A DNA stretch of 64,000 nucleotides from CBDFNC01 sp965249895 (GTDB lineage: Bacteria; Pseudomonadota; Gammaproteobacteria; Enterobacterales; CBDFNC01). Location: assembly GCA_965249895.1 (NCBI GenBank), contig CBDFNC010000002.1:186001-250000 (forward strand). The letters are read 5' to 3'. The position numbers and the translations under genes are program-made. The notes under the pieces were generated by a model. The model was not told where the DNA came from and searched no databases. It was given only the letters and a program-made list of their open reading frames with translations. Shown in pieces: positions 1 through 9,186 of this stretch (position 1 is the stretch's first letter; every line of letters starts with the position of its first letter).

Positions 1-2
1 CA

Positions 3-659
3 GATTTAGTTCAGCGTATTGCACACCATTTATTGGGGCGCTTACCGCCGAATGTATTGCTCGAAGACTTGGTACAGGCGGGCATGATAGGTTTACTTGA
101 AGCGAGCCGAAATTTTGACGCCAGTAAAGGCGCCAGTTTTGCAACATTTTCCGGGATCCGGATCCGCGGTGCGATGTTAGATGAAATTCGTCGTGGTGAT
201 TGGGTTCCCCGAAGTGTGCACCGCAATAGCAGACGTATTGCCGGAGCTATCTCCCAAGTGGAGAAGCAGCATGGTCGAGATGCCAAAGATACTGAGGTAG
301 CTTTCGAGTTGGGTGTCGGCCTAAATGAATACCATACTATGCTCAAAGATGTGAGCTGTGGCAAATTAATTGGAATTGAAGACTTGGGCGTGAGCGAAGA
401 CACCCTCAGTTCCCCTCACTCAGAAGTCAAGGACCAGCCGCTGGAAGGTTTTACCGGAGAAAGGTTCCAGTCAGCCTTGGCTGAATGCATTACCCAGTTA
501 CCGGAAAAAGAAGCCTTAGTTTTGTCTCTTTATTATGATGAAGAGCTAAACCTGAGGGAGATTGGCGAAGTTTTAAGCGTAAGTGAGTCAAGAGTTAGCC
601 AAATACACAGTCAGGCTGTACATAGATTAAAAGCAAGAATGAGAGATTGGCAAACTTAG
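3..659 (+). CDS. fliA: RNA polymerase sigma-28 (flagellar sigma factor FliA), 5' end cut off
   Basis: The reading frame is open from base 3, so the true start lies before the window; about 219 residues are visible of a family usually near 240. Region 2 is recognisable (LEDLVQAGMIGLLEA, then RIRGAMLDEIRRGDWVPRSV), and the C-terminal region 4 helix-turn-helix reads LREIGEVLSVSESRVSQIHSQA. FliA directs RNA polymerase to late flagellar and chemotaxis promoters. Its position directly upstream of cheY is the usual arrangement in polar-flagellated gammaproteobacteria. The identification is firm; only the N-terminus is unknown. Confidence 0.95.
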   Translation, partial: DLVQRIAHHLLGRLPPNVLLEDLVQAGMIGLLEASRNFDASKGASFATFSGIRIRGAMLDEIRRGDWVPRSVHRNSRRIAGAISQVEKQHGRDAKDTEVAFELGVGLNEYHTMLKDVSCGKLIGIEDLGVSEDTLSSPHSEVKDQPLEGFTGERFQSALAECITQLPEKEALVLSLYYDEELNLREIGEVLSVSESRVSQIHSQAVHRLKARMRDWQT

Positions 660-771
660 TATAAAATCAGTGACATGGATAACTACAATGATGCTCAATC
701 ATGATGCATACTTAATAGTTAGATATAAATGATTGCTTTGAAGCAAACCAACCGCCATCGAGGAGAGAGAG

Positions 772-1155
772 TTGGATACAAATATGAAGATTCTTATTGT
801 TGACGATTTTTCGACAATGAGAAGAATTATAAAAAACCTTTTACGCGACCTTGGATTTAACAATACCCATGAAGCTGACGATGGTAGTACGGCACTACCA
901 ATGTTAAAAAACGGAGACTTTGAGTTTCTGGTGACTGATTGGAATATGCCAGGGATGCAAGGTATCGACCTGCTGAAAGAAGTCCGTAAGGATGAAAACT
1001 TACGCCACCTTCCTGTGCTTATGGTGACCGCTGAAGCCAAGCGAGAGCAGATTATTGAGGCTGCTCAAGCGGGCGTAAACGGGTATATAGTGAAACCATT
1101 TACGGCAGCTACGCTAAAAGAAAAGCTGGAAAAGATTTTCGAACGAATTCAGTAA
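772..1155 (+). CDS. cheY: chemotaxis response regulator CheY
   Basis: Single receiver domain of 127 residues. The acidic pocket (VDD) is at the N-terminus, the phospho-acceptor Asp lies in VTDWNMPG, the conserved Thr in MVTAEA and the Lys in VKPF. Phosphorylated by CheA, it would bind the flagellar switch. I chose the TTG start at 772 because AGGAG at 761-765 is well spaced for it; the ATG at 784 would be 18 bases from that site. The extra residues DTNM before KILIVDD are typical of relatives in Shewanella and Vibrio. cheZ follows 13 bases downstream. Confidence 0.96.
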   Translation: MDTNMKILIVDDFSTMRRIIKNLLRDLGFNNTHEADDGSTALPMLKNGDFEFLVTDWNMPGMQGIDLLKEVRKDENLRHLPVLMVTAEAKREQIIEAAQAGVNGYIVKPFTAATLKEKLEKIFERIQ

Positions 1156-1168
1156 GCAAAGGAGCGCT

Positions 1169-1921
1169 ATGACGGACATTGATAAGGCTTTGCTCTCATT
1201 AGAGCAAGCTAAGCAGCTGGTGTCATATCTGGAGCAGGGTGAGGTAGATCAGGCAAATAACCTAATTTCAGAGGCGTTTGAGCAAACCGATAGCGGTTTG
1301 TTTGAACAGGTTGGTATGTTGACCAGGCAGTTACATGACTCCCTAGTTGATTTTAGGAATGATGACCGCCTCTGTACGCTTGCCAATACTGAAATCCCTG
1401 ATGCACGAGACAGGCTTAATTACGTTATTGAGATGACGGATAAAGCAGCTAATCGCACCATGGACGCAGTGGAGAGCAGCTTACCTTTGGCCGATAAGCT
1501 TAACGAGCAAATCCAGCAGGTGATGCCTGGTTGGAATGACCTTATGGCGCGCGATCTCAAGCTCGGGGAATTTAAAAAACTTTGTCATCAATTGAATGAT
1601 TTCCTTAAGAATTCGGAGCAAGATGCCGATAAGCTAAGGCAATTGTTAACCGAAATACTTATGGCGCAGGACTTTCAGGATCTCACCGGGCAAATGATCA
1701 GGCGGGTTATTGCCTTGGTTCAGGAAGTGGAAGTCAAGTTAGTCGAAATCCTCACTATGTTTGGTGAAATTGAAGACAAGGCAGCAGGTAAAGCAATGGA
1801 TAAGATACCTACAAAATCTGCGATTGAAGCCGAAGGGCCGATTTTGAACGCAGAAAAACGGCAGGATGTAGTGTCAAATCAGGATGAGGTGGATGATTTG
1901 CTATCGAGTCTTGGGTTTTAA
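1169..1921 (+). CDS. cheZ: CheY-P phosphatase CheZ
   Basis: 250 residues. The catalytic region reads AQDFQDLTGQMIRRV, containing the Asp and Gln that act on CheY-P in the family. The C-terminus DEVDDLLSSLGF is the amphipathic CheY-binding tail, separated from the helical body by a flexible stretch. The gene sits between cheY and cheA with short gaps, so it is probably co-transcribed. CheZ terminates the CheY signal at the array or in the cytoplasm. Identification is secure. Confidence 0.95.
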   Translation: MTDIDKALLSLEQAKQLVSYLEQGEVDQANNLISEAFEQTDSGLFEQVGMLTRQLHDSLVDFRNDDRLCTLANTEIPDARDRLNYVIEMTDKAANRTMDAVESSLPLADKLNEQIQQVMPGWNDLMARDLKLGEFKKLCHQLNDFLKNSEQDADKLRQLLTEILMAQDFQDLTGQMIRRVIALVQEVEVKLVEILTMFGEIEDKAAGKAMDKIPTKSAIEAEGPILNAEKRQDVVSNQDEVDDLLSSLGF

Positions 1922-1932
1922 GGGAGCAGCAG

Positions 1933-4014
1933 ATGGGTTTTGAAGTCGATGAAGATATATTGCAGGATTTTTTGGTTGAAGCGTCAGAAATTCTAGAGCA
2001 ACTATCGGAGCAACTGGTAGAACTGGAGAAAAGCCCGGATGATGCCGATTTACTTAATGCTATTTTTCGCGGATTTCATACCGTTAAAGGCGGCGCAGGA
2101 TTTTTATCGCTCACTGATTTAGTGGACGCCTGCCACGGTGCAGAAAATGTATTTGATACGTTAAGAAATGGACAGCGAAGTGTCACCTCTGATCTAATGG
2201 ATGTGATTTTACAGACGCTGGACACCATTAACGATATGTTTGCTTTGGTGCAAGCTCGTGAACCGTTACAGCCTGCCGATCCTCAAATGCTACAAGCTTT
2301 ACATGAATTAAGCCTACCTGAAGGTGCAGCACCCGCTCCGGAGCCCGTAATTGAACCTGCGCCATTAGCCGAGCCAGCGCCCGTTGTTGAAGCTGCGGCA
2401 GCTGCTGAAGCTTCAATCGATGAAATAACTGAAGATGAATTTGAACGCCTGCTGGATGAATTGCATGGTGCCGGTCAGAGCACTACCACTGCGGATGTAC
2501 AGGCTACTGCAGATGTGATTGCAGGCAGCGATATTACCGATGATGAGTTTGAATCCTTACTGGATGAACTACATGGTAAAGGGCTGCATGCAGGGGCGCC
2601 AGCAGTAGATGAAAAAGCACCTCCGACTGAAACTGGCCAGATGGGAGATGACGAGTTCGAGCGTCTTTTGGATGAACTTCATGGTTCAGGTCATGGTCCG
2701 ACAGTGGAAGATGACATTCCGGCAGCTCCTACTCCTACGCCAGCTCCCGTTAAGCAAGTCGTTAGCAGGCCAGCTCCGGTCCCAATACCTAAGCCGGCAG
2801 CCCCGGTAGCGAAAGTAGATAAGGCACCGGCTAAACCCCCTGCCGGGCAAGGTGAGGCCACAGTACGTGTTGATACGCGTACCCTGGACGAAATCATGAA
2901 TATGGTGGGTGAGTTGGTGCTGGTGCGTAATCGCCTGGTAAGTCTCGGCATCAACAGTAATGATGAAGATATGGCCAAAGCTGTGGGCAACCTGGATGTC
3001 GTCACCGCCGACTTGCAGGGTGGGGTGATGAAAACCCGAATGCAGCCCATTAAAAAGGTTTTTGGCCGCTTCCCTCGTGTGGTAAGAGATCTAGCTCGAA
3101 GCCTGAAGAAAGAGATCAATCTGGAGCTGGCAGGGGAAGACACTGACTTAGATAAGAACCTGGTAGAAGCACTGGCCGATCCATTGGTGCACTTAGTGCG
3201 AAACGCGGTAGACCATGGTGTTGAAATGCCTGATGTACGTGAGGCTAGTGGTAAACCACGTCTCGGACAGATCCAGCTGTCAGCATCACAGGAAGGAGAT
3301 CATATTCTGCTAGTCATCCAGGATGACGGGGCTGGTATGGATCCGGGAAAGCTAAAAGGCATAGCGATCAACAAAGGGATACTCGATCCTGATACGGCAA
3401 CTCGTATGTCAGACACCGAAGCATATAATCTGATTTTTGCCCCAGGGTTTTCCACAAAAGTTGAAATATCTGATATATCCGGCCGTGGTGTGGGCATGGA
3501 TGTAGTGAAAACCAGTATTACTCAACTTAATGGTGCTATCCATATTGATTCTAAGTTAGGTGAAGGCACACGCTTGGAAATCAAGGTTCCCCTAACCCTT
3601 GCTATCTTACCGACCTTAATGGTGGAGGTAGGTAAACAAACTTTTGCACTACCCCTTACTAATGTAAACGAAATTTTCCACTTGGATCTAAGTAAAACCA
3701 ACTTGGTGGATGGCCAACTGACCATTATTGTGCGCAAGAAAGCGATTCCTCTGTTTTATTTGCAGGATTGGTTGATCCGCGGTGGTAGCACTAAAGATAA
3801 ACGTTCGGGGCTGGGGCATGTGGTTATCGTACAATTAGGCACCAGTCAGATCGGCTTTGTCGTCGATAGTCTGATAGGGCAGGAAGAAGTGGTTATTAAA
3901 GCACTGGATGAATTACTACAGGGGACGCCTGGCATGGCCGGGGCCACTATTACCAGTGATGGCGGCATTGCATTGATTCTGGATATTCCGAGCTTACTTA
4001 AACACTACGCGTGA
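1933..4014 (+). CDS. cheA: chemotaxis histidine kinase CheA with three LID-like motifs
   Basis: 693 residues. P1 (residues 1-110) has the phosphorylated His49 in GFHTVKGGAGF. A long Pro/Ala/Glu-rich linker (about 125-305) replaces an obvious P2 and holds three copies of DEFExLLDELHG (residues 165-179, 201-215, 237-251). P3 dimerisation (DEIMNMVGELVLVRNRL), the P4 ATPase (N-box NAVDHGVE; DDGAGMD; GRGVGMDVV) and the CheW-like P5 follow. The linker motif matches what is called LID (localisation and inheritance domain) in bacteria with ParC/ParP, and those genes lie downstream. The kinase core is canonical; the linker's role is inference from the family. Confidence 0.96.
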   Translation: MGFEVDEDILQDFLVEASEILEQLSEQLVELEKSPDDADLLNAIFRGFHTVKGGAGFLSLTDLVDACHGAENVFDTLRNGQRSVTSDLMDVILQTLDTINDMFALVQAREPLQPADPQMLQALHELSLPEGAAPAPEPVIEPAPLAEPAPVVEAAAAAEASIDEITEDEFERLLDELHGAGQSTTTADVQATADVIAGSDITDDEFESLLDELHGKGLHAGAPAVDEKAPPTETGQMGDDEFERLLDELHGSGHGPTVEDDIPAAPTPTPAPVKQVVSRPAPVPIPKPAAPVAKVDKAPAKPPAGQGEATVRVDTRTLDEIMNMVGELVLVRNRLVSLGINSNDEDMAKAVGNLDVVTADLQGGVMKTRMQPIKKVFGRFPRVVRDLARSLKKEINLELAGEDTDLDKNLVEALADPLVHLVRNAVDHGVEMPDVREASGKPRLGQIQLSASQEGDHILLVIQDDGAGMDPGKLKGIAINKGILDPDTATRMSDTEAYNLIFAPGFSTKVEISDISGRGVGMDVVKTSITQLNGAIHIDSKLGEGTRLEIKVPLTLAILPTLMVEVGKQTFALPLTNVNEIFHLDLSKTNLVDGQLTIIVRKKAIPLFYLQDWLIRGGSTKDKRSGLGHVVIVQLGTSQIGFVVDSLIGQEEVVIKALDELLQGTPGMAGATITSDGGIALILDIPSLLKHYA

Positions 4015-4138
4015 TTTAGCGTCGCAGGGCGACAGCGCTTTTACTGTAAGCATGGCGCTGCGCTTATGTAAGTGAATCCGAACTGGCGATAGCGCAAAAT
4101 CAGCCGGGACGATAAACCAATAATATTTGAGAGATTAG

Positions 4139-5254
4139 ATGGTGGTTAAGGTTTTAGTAGTTGATGATTCGAGCTTTTTCAGGAGGCGTGTCAGCGAAAT
4201 TCTCAACCAGGAGGCTACCTTAGAAGTGGTCGATACGGCTAAAAATGGTAAGGAAGCCGTGGAAATGGCGGCCAGATTAAAGCCTGATGTGATCACCATG
4301 GACATTGAAATGCCAGTTATGGATGGCATTACGGCGGTCAAGGAAATTATGGCTAAGAGTCCTACGCCAATTCTGATGTTTTCCTCGCTTACCCAGCAAG
4401 GCGCTAAGGCGACATTGGAAGCGCTGGAAGCCGGGGCCTTGGATTTTTTGCCGAAAAAGTTTGAAGATATTGCCAGAGATAAAGACGAAGCGATAAGAAC
4501 TCTGCAGCAAAGAGTTAAGGCGATATCCAGGCGCAGGGTATTTTCGCCAAGGGTAAAACCCGCGTCAACCTCAACACTCAGGGAAGCCCGGGTTGCCAGA
4601 GAGCCTGTCGCAAATTCAATTGCACAACGAACTAGCGCGACCAGAGCTCCAGCTTCACGGATTAAAGCCAGCGGAAAGAGTTATAATATTATCGCTATTG
4701 GTACATCCACCGGTGGTCCGGTTGCTTTGCAAACCATTTTAACTGAGCTGCCTGCGTCATTTCCTCATCCTATTTTACTTATCCAGCATATGCCTTCTAC
4801 CTTTACCACTGCGTTTGCAGCCAGGTTAAACACATTGTGCAAGATAAAAGTAAAAGAGGCGGAAGATGGAGATCCTATTGTTAAAGGCTGTGCTTATCTT
4901 GCTCCTGGGGGCAAGCAGATGTTGGTCGAAGGGCGTGGAAACAGTGCAAGAATTAGGATTTTAGAGAGTAGTGACAAGGTAAATTATAAACCTTCTGTGG
5001 ATATTACTTTCGGCTCTGCAGCGAAGCTATATCGCGACAAAGTATTGGCGGTCGTGCTAACAGGTATGGGGGCTGATGGCAGAGATGGTGCTCGTATGCT
5101 CAAGAGTGTAGGGGCCACTATATGGGCTCAGGATGAAGAATCTTGTGTTGTTTATGGGATGCCGCAAGCCGTGGCTAAAGCCGGTATAGCCAGTGAGTCT
5201 CTTGCTCTCGATAAGGTAGCAAATCGCATTCTCACGGAAGTAGGTAATGGATAA
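4139..5254 (+). CDS. cheB: chemoreceptor glutamate methylesterase CheB
   Basis: 371 residues. N-terminal receiver domain (VVDDSSFFRR; Asp in VITMDIEMPVMDG; Lys in FLPKKFED), a basic variable linker (about 128-180), then the C-terminal methylesterase with GTSTGGPVAL (catalytic Ser), LIQHMPSTFT (catalytic His) and LTGMGADGRDG (catalytic Asp). It removes methyl groups from chemoreceptors for adaptation. A 124-bp gap separates it from cheA; cheB overlaps motC by 8 bases. No cheR is visible in the window, so its partner methyltransferase must lie elsewhere. Confidence 0.96.
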   Translation: MVVKVLVVDDSSFFRRRVSEILNQEATLEVVDTAKNGKEAVEMAARLKPDVITMDIEMPVMDGITAVKEIMAKSPTPILMFSSLTQQGAKATLEALEAGALDFLPKKFEDIARDKDEAIRTLQQRVKAISRRRVFSPRVKPASTSTLREARVAREPVANSIAQRTSATRAPASRIKASGKSYNIIAIGTSTGGPVALQTILTELPASFPHPILLIQHMPSTFTTAFAARLNTLCKIKVKEAEDGDPIVKGCAYLAPGGKQMLVEGRGNSARIRILESSDKVNYKPSVDITFGSAAKLYRDKVLAVVLTGMGADGRDGARMLKSVGATIWAQDEESCVVYGMPQAVAKAGIASESLALDKVANRILTEVGNG

Positions 5255-6005
5255 GCTGGGACTGTTTGGTTTTGTCCTTGCTTTCGCCTCTATTTTTCTT
5301 GCCGAATCGCTTACCGGAGGCGCCATTGGATTTCTACTCAATGGTCCCGCCTTCCTAATTGTATTTGGTGGTACGCTCGGTGCCGTTTTAATTCAAACCC
5401 CCGCTGCACAATTTAAACACGCTATTCAGCAATTGCCCAAAGTCTTTGTATCACCAAAATTTGAAATGCAGGCTCAAGTGGCGCGTATCTTGGTTTGGTC
5501 CAATAAAGCCAGGCAGCACGGTTTTTTGGCGTTAGAAAATATCTCCCAGGATAAAAAATTGGATGCATTAACCCAATATGGCCTTGCCATGGTGGTCGAC
5601 GGTGTTGAAGTGAGTAAATTAAGAAGCTTGCTGGAACAAAAAGTGGATTTGGAGCAGGAATATTACGAAAAATCCACCAAAGTATTTGACGCCATGGGCG
5701 GTTATAGCCCAACCATGGGTATTATCGGTGCTGTACTTGGGTTAATACAGGCGATGGCATTACTGGACAGCCCTACGACACTGGGTCCTGCTATAGGTGT
5801 GGCTTTTGTCGCTACAATTTATGGTGTGGGTTTTGCGAACTTTATTTATCTGCCCATTGCCCACAAGTTACGCAGCGTTTATTACCGCCAGGCCCTTTAT
5901 CAGGAAATGACCATAGAGGGTTTATTAGCCATTGTTAACGGTGATAATGGTCTGACAATCAAGCGCAGGTTAGATTCCTTCAATGTAGAAGGTGGTGGAA
6001 AATGA
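5247..6005 (+). CDS. motC: flagellar motor stator protein MotC (MotA family)
   Basis: 252 residues of the MotA/TolQ/ExbB fold. Hydrophobic segments occur near residues 5-45 (two helices), and after the cytoplasmic loop at about 147-170 and 178-200 (GGYSPTMGIIGAVLGLIQAM, then GVAFVATIYGVGFANFIYLP). The pattern matches MotC of Pseudomonas, the second stator set, rather than PomA. It begins within the end of cheB and overlaps motD by 4 bases (ATGA), so the two stator subunits are translationally coupled. MotC and MotD together would form an ion-driven stator used, in relatives, for swarming or viscous conditions. Confidence 0.9.
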   Translation: MDKLGLFGFVLAFASIFLAESLTGGAIGFLLNGPAFLIVFGGTLGAVLIQTPAAQFKHAIQQLPKVFVSPKFEMQAQVARILVWSNKARQHGFLALENISQDKKLDALTQYGLAMVVDGVEVSKLRSLLEQKVDLEQEYYEKSTKVFDAMGGYSPTMGIIGAVLGLIQAMALLDSPTTLGPAIGVAFVATIYGVGFANFIYLPIAHKLRSVYYRQALYQEMTIEGLLAIVNGDNGLTIKRRLDSFNVEGGGK

Positions 6006-6910
6006 GAAGACGCAGAAGACATACGTCTGAACATGACAACTTGAGTCGCTGGCTGGTGTCGTATGCCGATTATATGACGCTAATGTTTGCCTTATTTGTC
6101 ATGTTATACGCAGTGTCCTTGGTCAATAAAGACCAATATCAAGGCGTGATAGACACGTTTTACAGTGTTACCAAGGAGTTTGCCGGAAAATCAGCTTATG
6201 TCGGTGAGCCCGGACTTCTTGATGGTGATACGGATAAAATTACCCAGGATTTAGGGGCGGGTATACTGGACGATGCCGGCAGTGTCACTCAAGGCGGAGA
6301 AGATCTGTCAAGTATCACTAAAGCAAAGTTAGGTACGCCGCTAAATACCTTGGAAGACGAATTTAATGAAACCCTGTTAAGGATAGTGGAAAGCGGGGTG
6401 GCTAAAGTAAACCTGGATCAGGACTGGCTGACCATAGATATTAGTAGTGGATTGATTTTTCCAAGCGGTAGTACTCAACCTTCAAATTCCGCAAGAGCAC
6501 TAATGCAAGAAATAGCTGGGATCGTGTCTCCCGTTAACAATTTTCTGCGAGTAAGAGGGTACACTGACAATCAAAGTATAAGTAATGAAGTATACAACTC
6601 GAACTGGGAGCTATCTGTTGCTAGAGCAACTAGCGTATTACGTTTGTTGGAACAGAGTGGGGTTAATCCTGCAAGGATGGCTGTAGAAGGATACGGCGAA
6701 TACTATCCGGTTGAAAGCAATAGCTCAGTCGACGGGCGCAGGAAAAATCGGCGAGTGGTGATTGCGGTTTCCCGCTATGCCTGGCAGCCGAAAACAATAG
6801 AAAATGCTGAGGTTACTATCACTCAGCCTGTGGCGGGTGATAGTACTGAGGTACAGGAAATCACCTTGCCAAATGGCGGACTTATAATTACAACAAGGCA
6901 GGAACTTTGA
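6002..6910 (+). CDS. motD: flagellar motor stator protein MotD (MotB family)
   Basis: 302 residues. A basic N-terminus (RRRRR) precedes one transmembrane helix (about 18-40) with the ion-binding Asp in SYADYMTLMFALFVMLYA. A periplasmic OmpA-like peptidoglycan-binding domain follows (about 145-255: LRVRGYTDN, then ELSVARATSVLRLLEQSGVN and DGRRKNRRVVI). The domain anchors the stator to the cell wall. Start overlaps motC by 4 bases; the stop overlaps the TTG start of parC. Placement next to motC and the ParC/ParP genes supports MotD rather than MotB/PomB. Confidence 0.9.
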   Translation: MRRRRRHTSEHDNLSRWLVSYADYMTLMFALFVMLYAVSLVNKDQYQGVIDTFYSVTKEFAGKSAYVGEPGLLDGDTDKITQDLGAGILDDAGSVTQGGEDLSSITKAKLGTPLNTLEDEFNETLLRIVESGVAKVNLDQDWLTIDISSGLIFPSGSTQPSNSARALMQEIAGIVSPVNNFLRVRGYTDNQSISNEVYNSNWELSVARATSVLRLLEQSGVNPARMAVEGYGEYYPVESNSSVDGRRKNRRVVIAVSRYAWQPKTIENAEVTITQPVAGDSTEVQEITLPNGGLIITTRQEL

Positions 6911-7695
6911 TCGTCTGGACAGTCGCAAATCAGAAAGGTGGGGTCGGGAAAACCACCACTGCTATATCTTTGGCTGGTTTATTGTCAGAGCGAGGCAATC
7001 GTGTTTTGCTGATTGATACGGATCCCCATGCATCTATCACCAGCTACTTGGGATATGATTCAGACCAGCTGGGTGGTGGATTGTATGAGTTGTTTCAGGC
7101 TCTTGAGCCAGATCGATCATTTCTGATGACACACATTATAAAAACGCCATTCGAAGGCCTGGACCTTATTCCGGCGAATATGGCGCTGGCCACCTTAGAT
7201 AGGGTTCTGGGTAACCGGGAAGGAATGGGCTTATTTCTTAAACGCATACTGGAAAGGTTAGCGCAAGATTATGATTACGCGTTAATCGATTGTCCGCCGG
7301 TATTGGGTGTGATGATGGTAAATGCATTGGCGGCTTGTGATCGTATTCTGGTACCGGTACAAACGGAGTTTTTAGCGCTAAAGGGGCTGGAACGAATGAT
7401 CCGCACATTTGAAATAATGCAACGGTCACGGCCAACGCCGTTTAAGTACTGTGTGATACCTACCATGTACGATAAACGAACCCGAGCCTCGCTAAACACC
7501 TTGCAGGAAATACGGGATAAATATTCGGATACTGTATGGAGTTCAGTGATCCCAATAGATACCAAGTTTCGCGATGCGAGTTTAAAGCATATCCCCCCAT
7601 CAGCCTATTCGCGTAGCTGTCGTGGTGTTTTTGCCTATGATACTTTGCTCAACTATTTGATTCAGCTAGAAAACAAGGATTTATTAAAGCAATGA
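6907..7695 (+). CDS. parC: ParC: ParA/MinD-type ATPase that positions chemosensory arrays
   Basis: 262 residues with the deviant Walker A motif NQKGGVGKTTT near the N-terminus, DTDPHAS in switch I and LIDCPP as Walker B. The TTG start at 6907 overlaps the motD stop (TTGA), and no better start is close by. The gene's location between motD and a CheW-domain protein identifies it as ParC of the chemotaxis locus and not a plasmid or chromosome partition ParA: there is no ParB partner. In Vibrio the ParC protein recruits arrays to the old cell pole and ensures inheritance at division. Confidence 0.88.
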   Translation: MIVWTVANQKGGVGKTTTAISLAGLLSERGNRVLLIDTDPHASITSYLGYDSDQLGGGLYELFQALEPDRSFLMTHIIKTPFEGLDLIPANMALATLDRVLGNREGMGLFLKRILERLAQDYDYALIDCPPVLGVMMVNALAACDRILVPVQTEFLALKGLERMIRTFEIMQRSRPTPFKYCVIPTMYDKRTRASLNTLQEIRDKYSDTVWSSVIPIDTKFRDASLKHIPPSAYSRSCRGVFAYDTLLNYLIQLENKDLLKQ

Positions 7696-8573
7696 GCAAC
7701 TTGCCCAATGACCAGGCAATAGAGCAATATTTTTCGGCATTGTTAAATGACGCCGCAGATGTATCCAAAGAAAGCGGGCCAGTAATGGGTTCGACGAATT
7801 ATGCTGAAATAGAACAAAGACCTTTGCAAAAACTGCTTGATGATGTAGGGAAAACGGAACATCCGAAACTAGCTGAACCGCAAGAAATACCAGAAGCATT
7901 ATCTGAACAGCAGGTCGCTATGGATGTGGATGAGCAGCTGCAAGAGCTAATGGCTATGCCGGCTGTCTTGCCCGCCGAACTCACCTTTGCACTGGAGGAG
8001 TTGGTCGTCGAACAGGAGCAAGCCATAGAGGCTGTTCCGGATGTGCTTGAAGAAACGCCATTACCGGAAGGCGCGGTCAGTAGCGAGTTGGGAGCAGTTC
8101 CGACAGGGCCTGAAACAAAGTGGCAAAATATTGAATTGGAAGAGCAGTTCCAGGCGCTTTTTTTTGAACTGGCTGGAATTACCTTCGCGGTGCCATTAAC
8201 CCAGCTGGGTGGTATTCATAAAATTGAACGGATCAATACTCTATTTGGTAAACCCCCTTGGTTTGCGGGCGTCATGACCCAGAGAGAAGTACAAATAAAT
8301 GTAGTGGATACGGCGAAGTGGGTGATGCCAGGCAAGGAGTTAGAGGAAACTGATTATACCTACTTAATATTATTGGGGAACACTAACTGGGGTTTAGCCT
8401 GCGAGAAGTTACAAGGCACCGAGTGGATAACCCAAGAGCAAATTAAGTGGCGCCACCGGGAAGGAAAACGCCCCTGGCTGGCGGGTATGGTAAAAGAAAA
8501 AATGTGCGCCCTGTTGCATGTCGACGAGTTGGTGAACTTACTTACCCAAGGCCTGGACATCGAGGGTGTTTGA
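7692..8573 (+). CDS. parP: ParP: CheW-domain protein linking arrays to ParC
   Basis: 293 residues. The first about 145 are acidic, low-complexity and probably disordered (Glu/Val/Pro-rich). The C-terminal half is a CheW-like domain starting near LFFELAGITFAVPLTQLGGIHKIERI and ending VKEKMCALLHVDELVNLL. ParP in Vibrio integrates in arrays through this domain and binds CheA and ParC. The start overlaps parC by 4 bases (ATGA), a strong sign of coupling. It could also be called a CheW-like protein; neighbours favour ParP. Confidence 0.85.
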   Translation: MSNLPNDQAIEQYFSALLNDAADVSKESGPVMGSTNYAEIEQRPLQKLLDDVGKTEHPKLAEPQEIPEALSEQQVAMDVDEQLQELMAMPAVLPAELTFALEELVVEQEQAIEAVPDVLEETPLPEGAVSSELGAVPTGPETKWQNIELEEQFQALFFELAGITFAVPLTQLGGIHKIERINTLFGKPPWFAGVMTQREVQINVVDTAKWVMPGKELEETDYTYLILLGNTNWGLACEKLQGTEWITQEQIKWRHREGKRPWLAGMVKEKMCALLHVDELVNLLTQGLDIEGV

Positions 8574-8591
8574 AATTACCCATTGTGCTAG

Positions 8592-8617
8592 AAAAATCCT
8601 CAAGTTAGGATATTTTT
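8592..8617 (+). terminator. possible weak hairpin between parP and cheW
   Basis: AAAAATCCT and AGGATATTTTT form an inverted repeat with one bulged base and a six-base loop, followed by few further T residues. It may attenuate transcription between parP and cheW, which otherwise run in the same direction. Weakly supported. Confidence 0.3.
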
Positions 8618-8679
8618 AGCCGTTATTTATGGTGCCGTGCTAAGTTTATGATAGGTATCGGCATTACAGGAGATTAATG

Positions 8680-9168
8680 ATGAGTGAACAGCGTAGTGTT
8701 GCTGAAAGCGCAGCGGAAGATGAGATACTACAATGGGTTACCTTCCAGCTAGAGAATGAAACCTACGGCATCAACGTGATGCAGGTGCAGGAAGTGCTGA
8801 GGTATACAGAAATTGCTCCTGTGCCGGGTGCTCCGGAATATGTGCTGGGTATCATTAACCTCAGGGGCAATGTGGTAACTGTGATTGATACCCGCTGCCG
8901 CTTTGGACTTATGCCATCTGAAGTGAGTGACAACTCGCGCATTGTCATTATCGAGGCTGAAAAGCAGGTAATCGGTATTTTGGTGGACAGTGTGGCCGAA
9001 GTAGTCTACTTACGGGCGTCAGAAATTGATGTTGCGCCAAACGTAGGTACCGAAGAAAGCGCTAAGTTTATTCAGGGCGTCAGCAACAGGGATGGTGAAT
9101 TGTTGATCCTGGTCGATCTGAATAAGCTGTTGAATGATGAAGAGTGGGACGAATTGACTACTCTGTAG
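8680..9168 (+). CDS. cheW: chemotaxis coupling protein CheW
   Basis: About 162 residues, a single CheW domain: FQLENETYGINVMQVQEVLRY, then APEYVLGIINLRGNVVTVIDTR and the C-terminal ELLILVDLNKLL. It bridges chemoreceptors and CheA. Two ATG codons are adjacent (8677 and 8680); AGGAGA at 8668-8673 is better spaced for the second, which I use. It lies about 106 bp after parP and just before a DUF2802 gene, the usual end of this chemotaxis block. Confidence 0.95.
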   Translation: MSEQRSVAESAAEDEILQWVTFQLENETYGINVMQVQEVLRYTEIAPVPGAPEYVLGIINLRGNVVTVIDTRCRFGLMPSEVSDNSRIVIIEAEKQVIGILVDSVAEVVYLRASEIDVAPNVGTEESAKFIQGVSNRDGELLILVDLNKLLNDEEWDELTTL

Positions 9169-9186
9169 TGAGTTTTGCGCAAGATT

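Noticed and set aside
6907..7695. Plasmid or chromosome partition ParA
   Set aside because: No parB or parS nearby; the neighbours are motD and a CheW-domain gene, which indicates ParC of the chemotaxis type.
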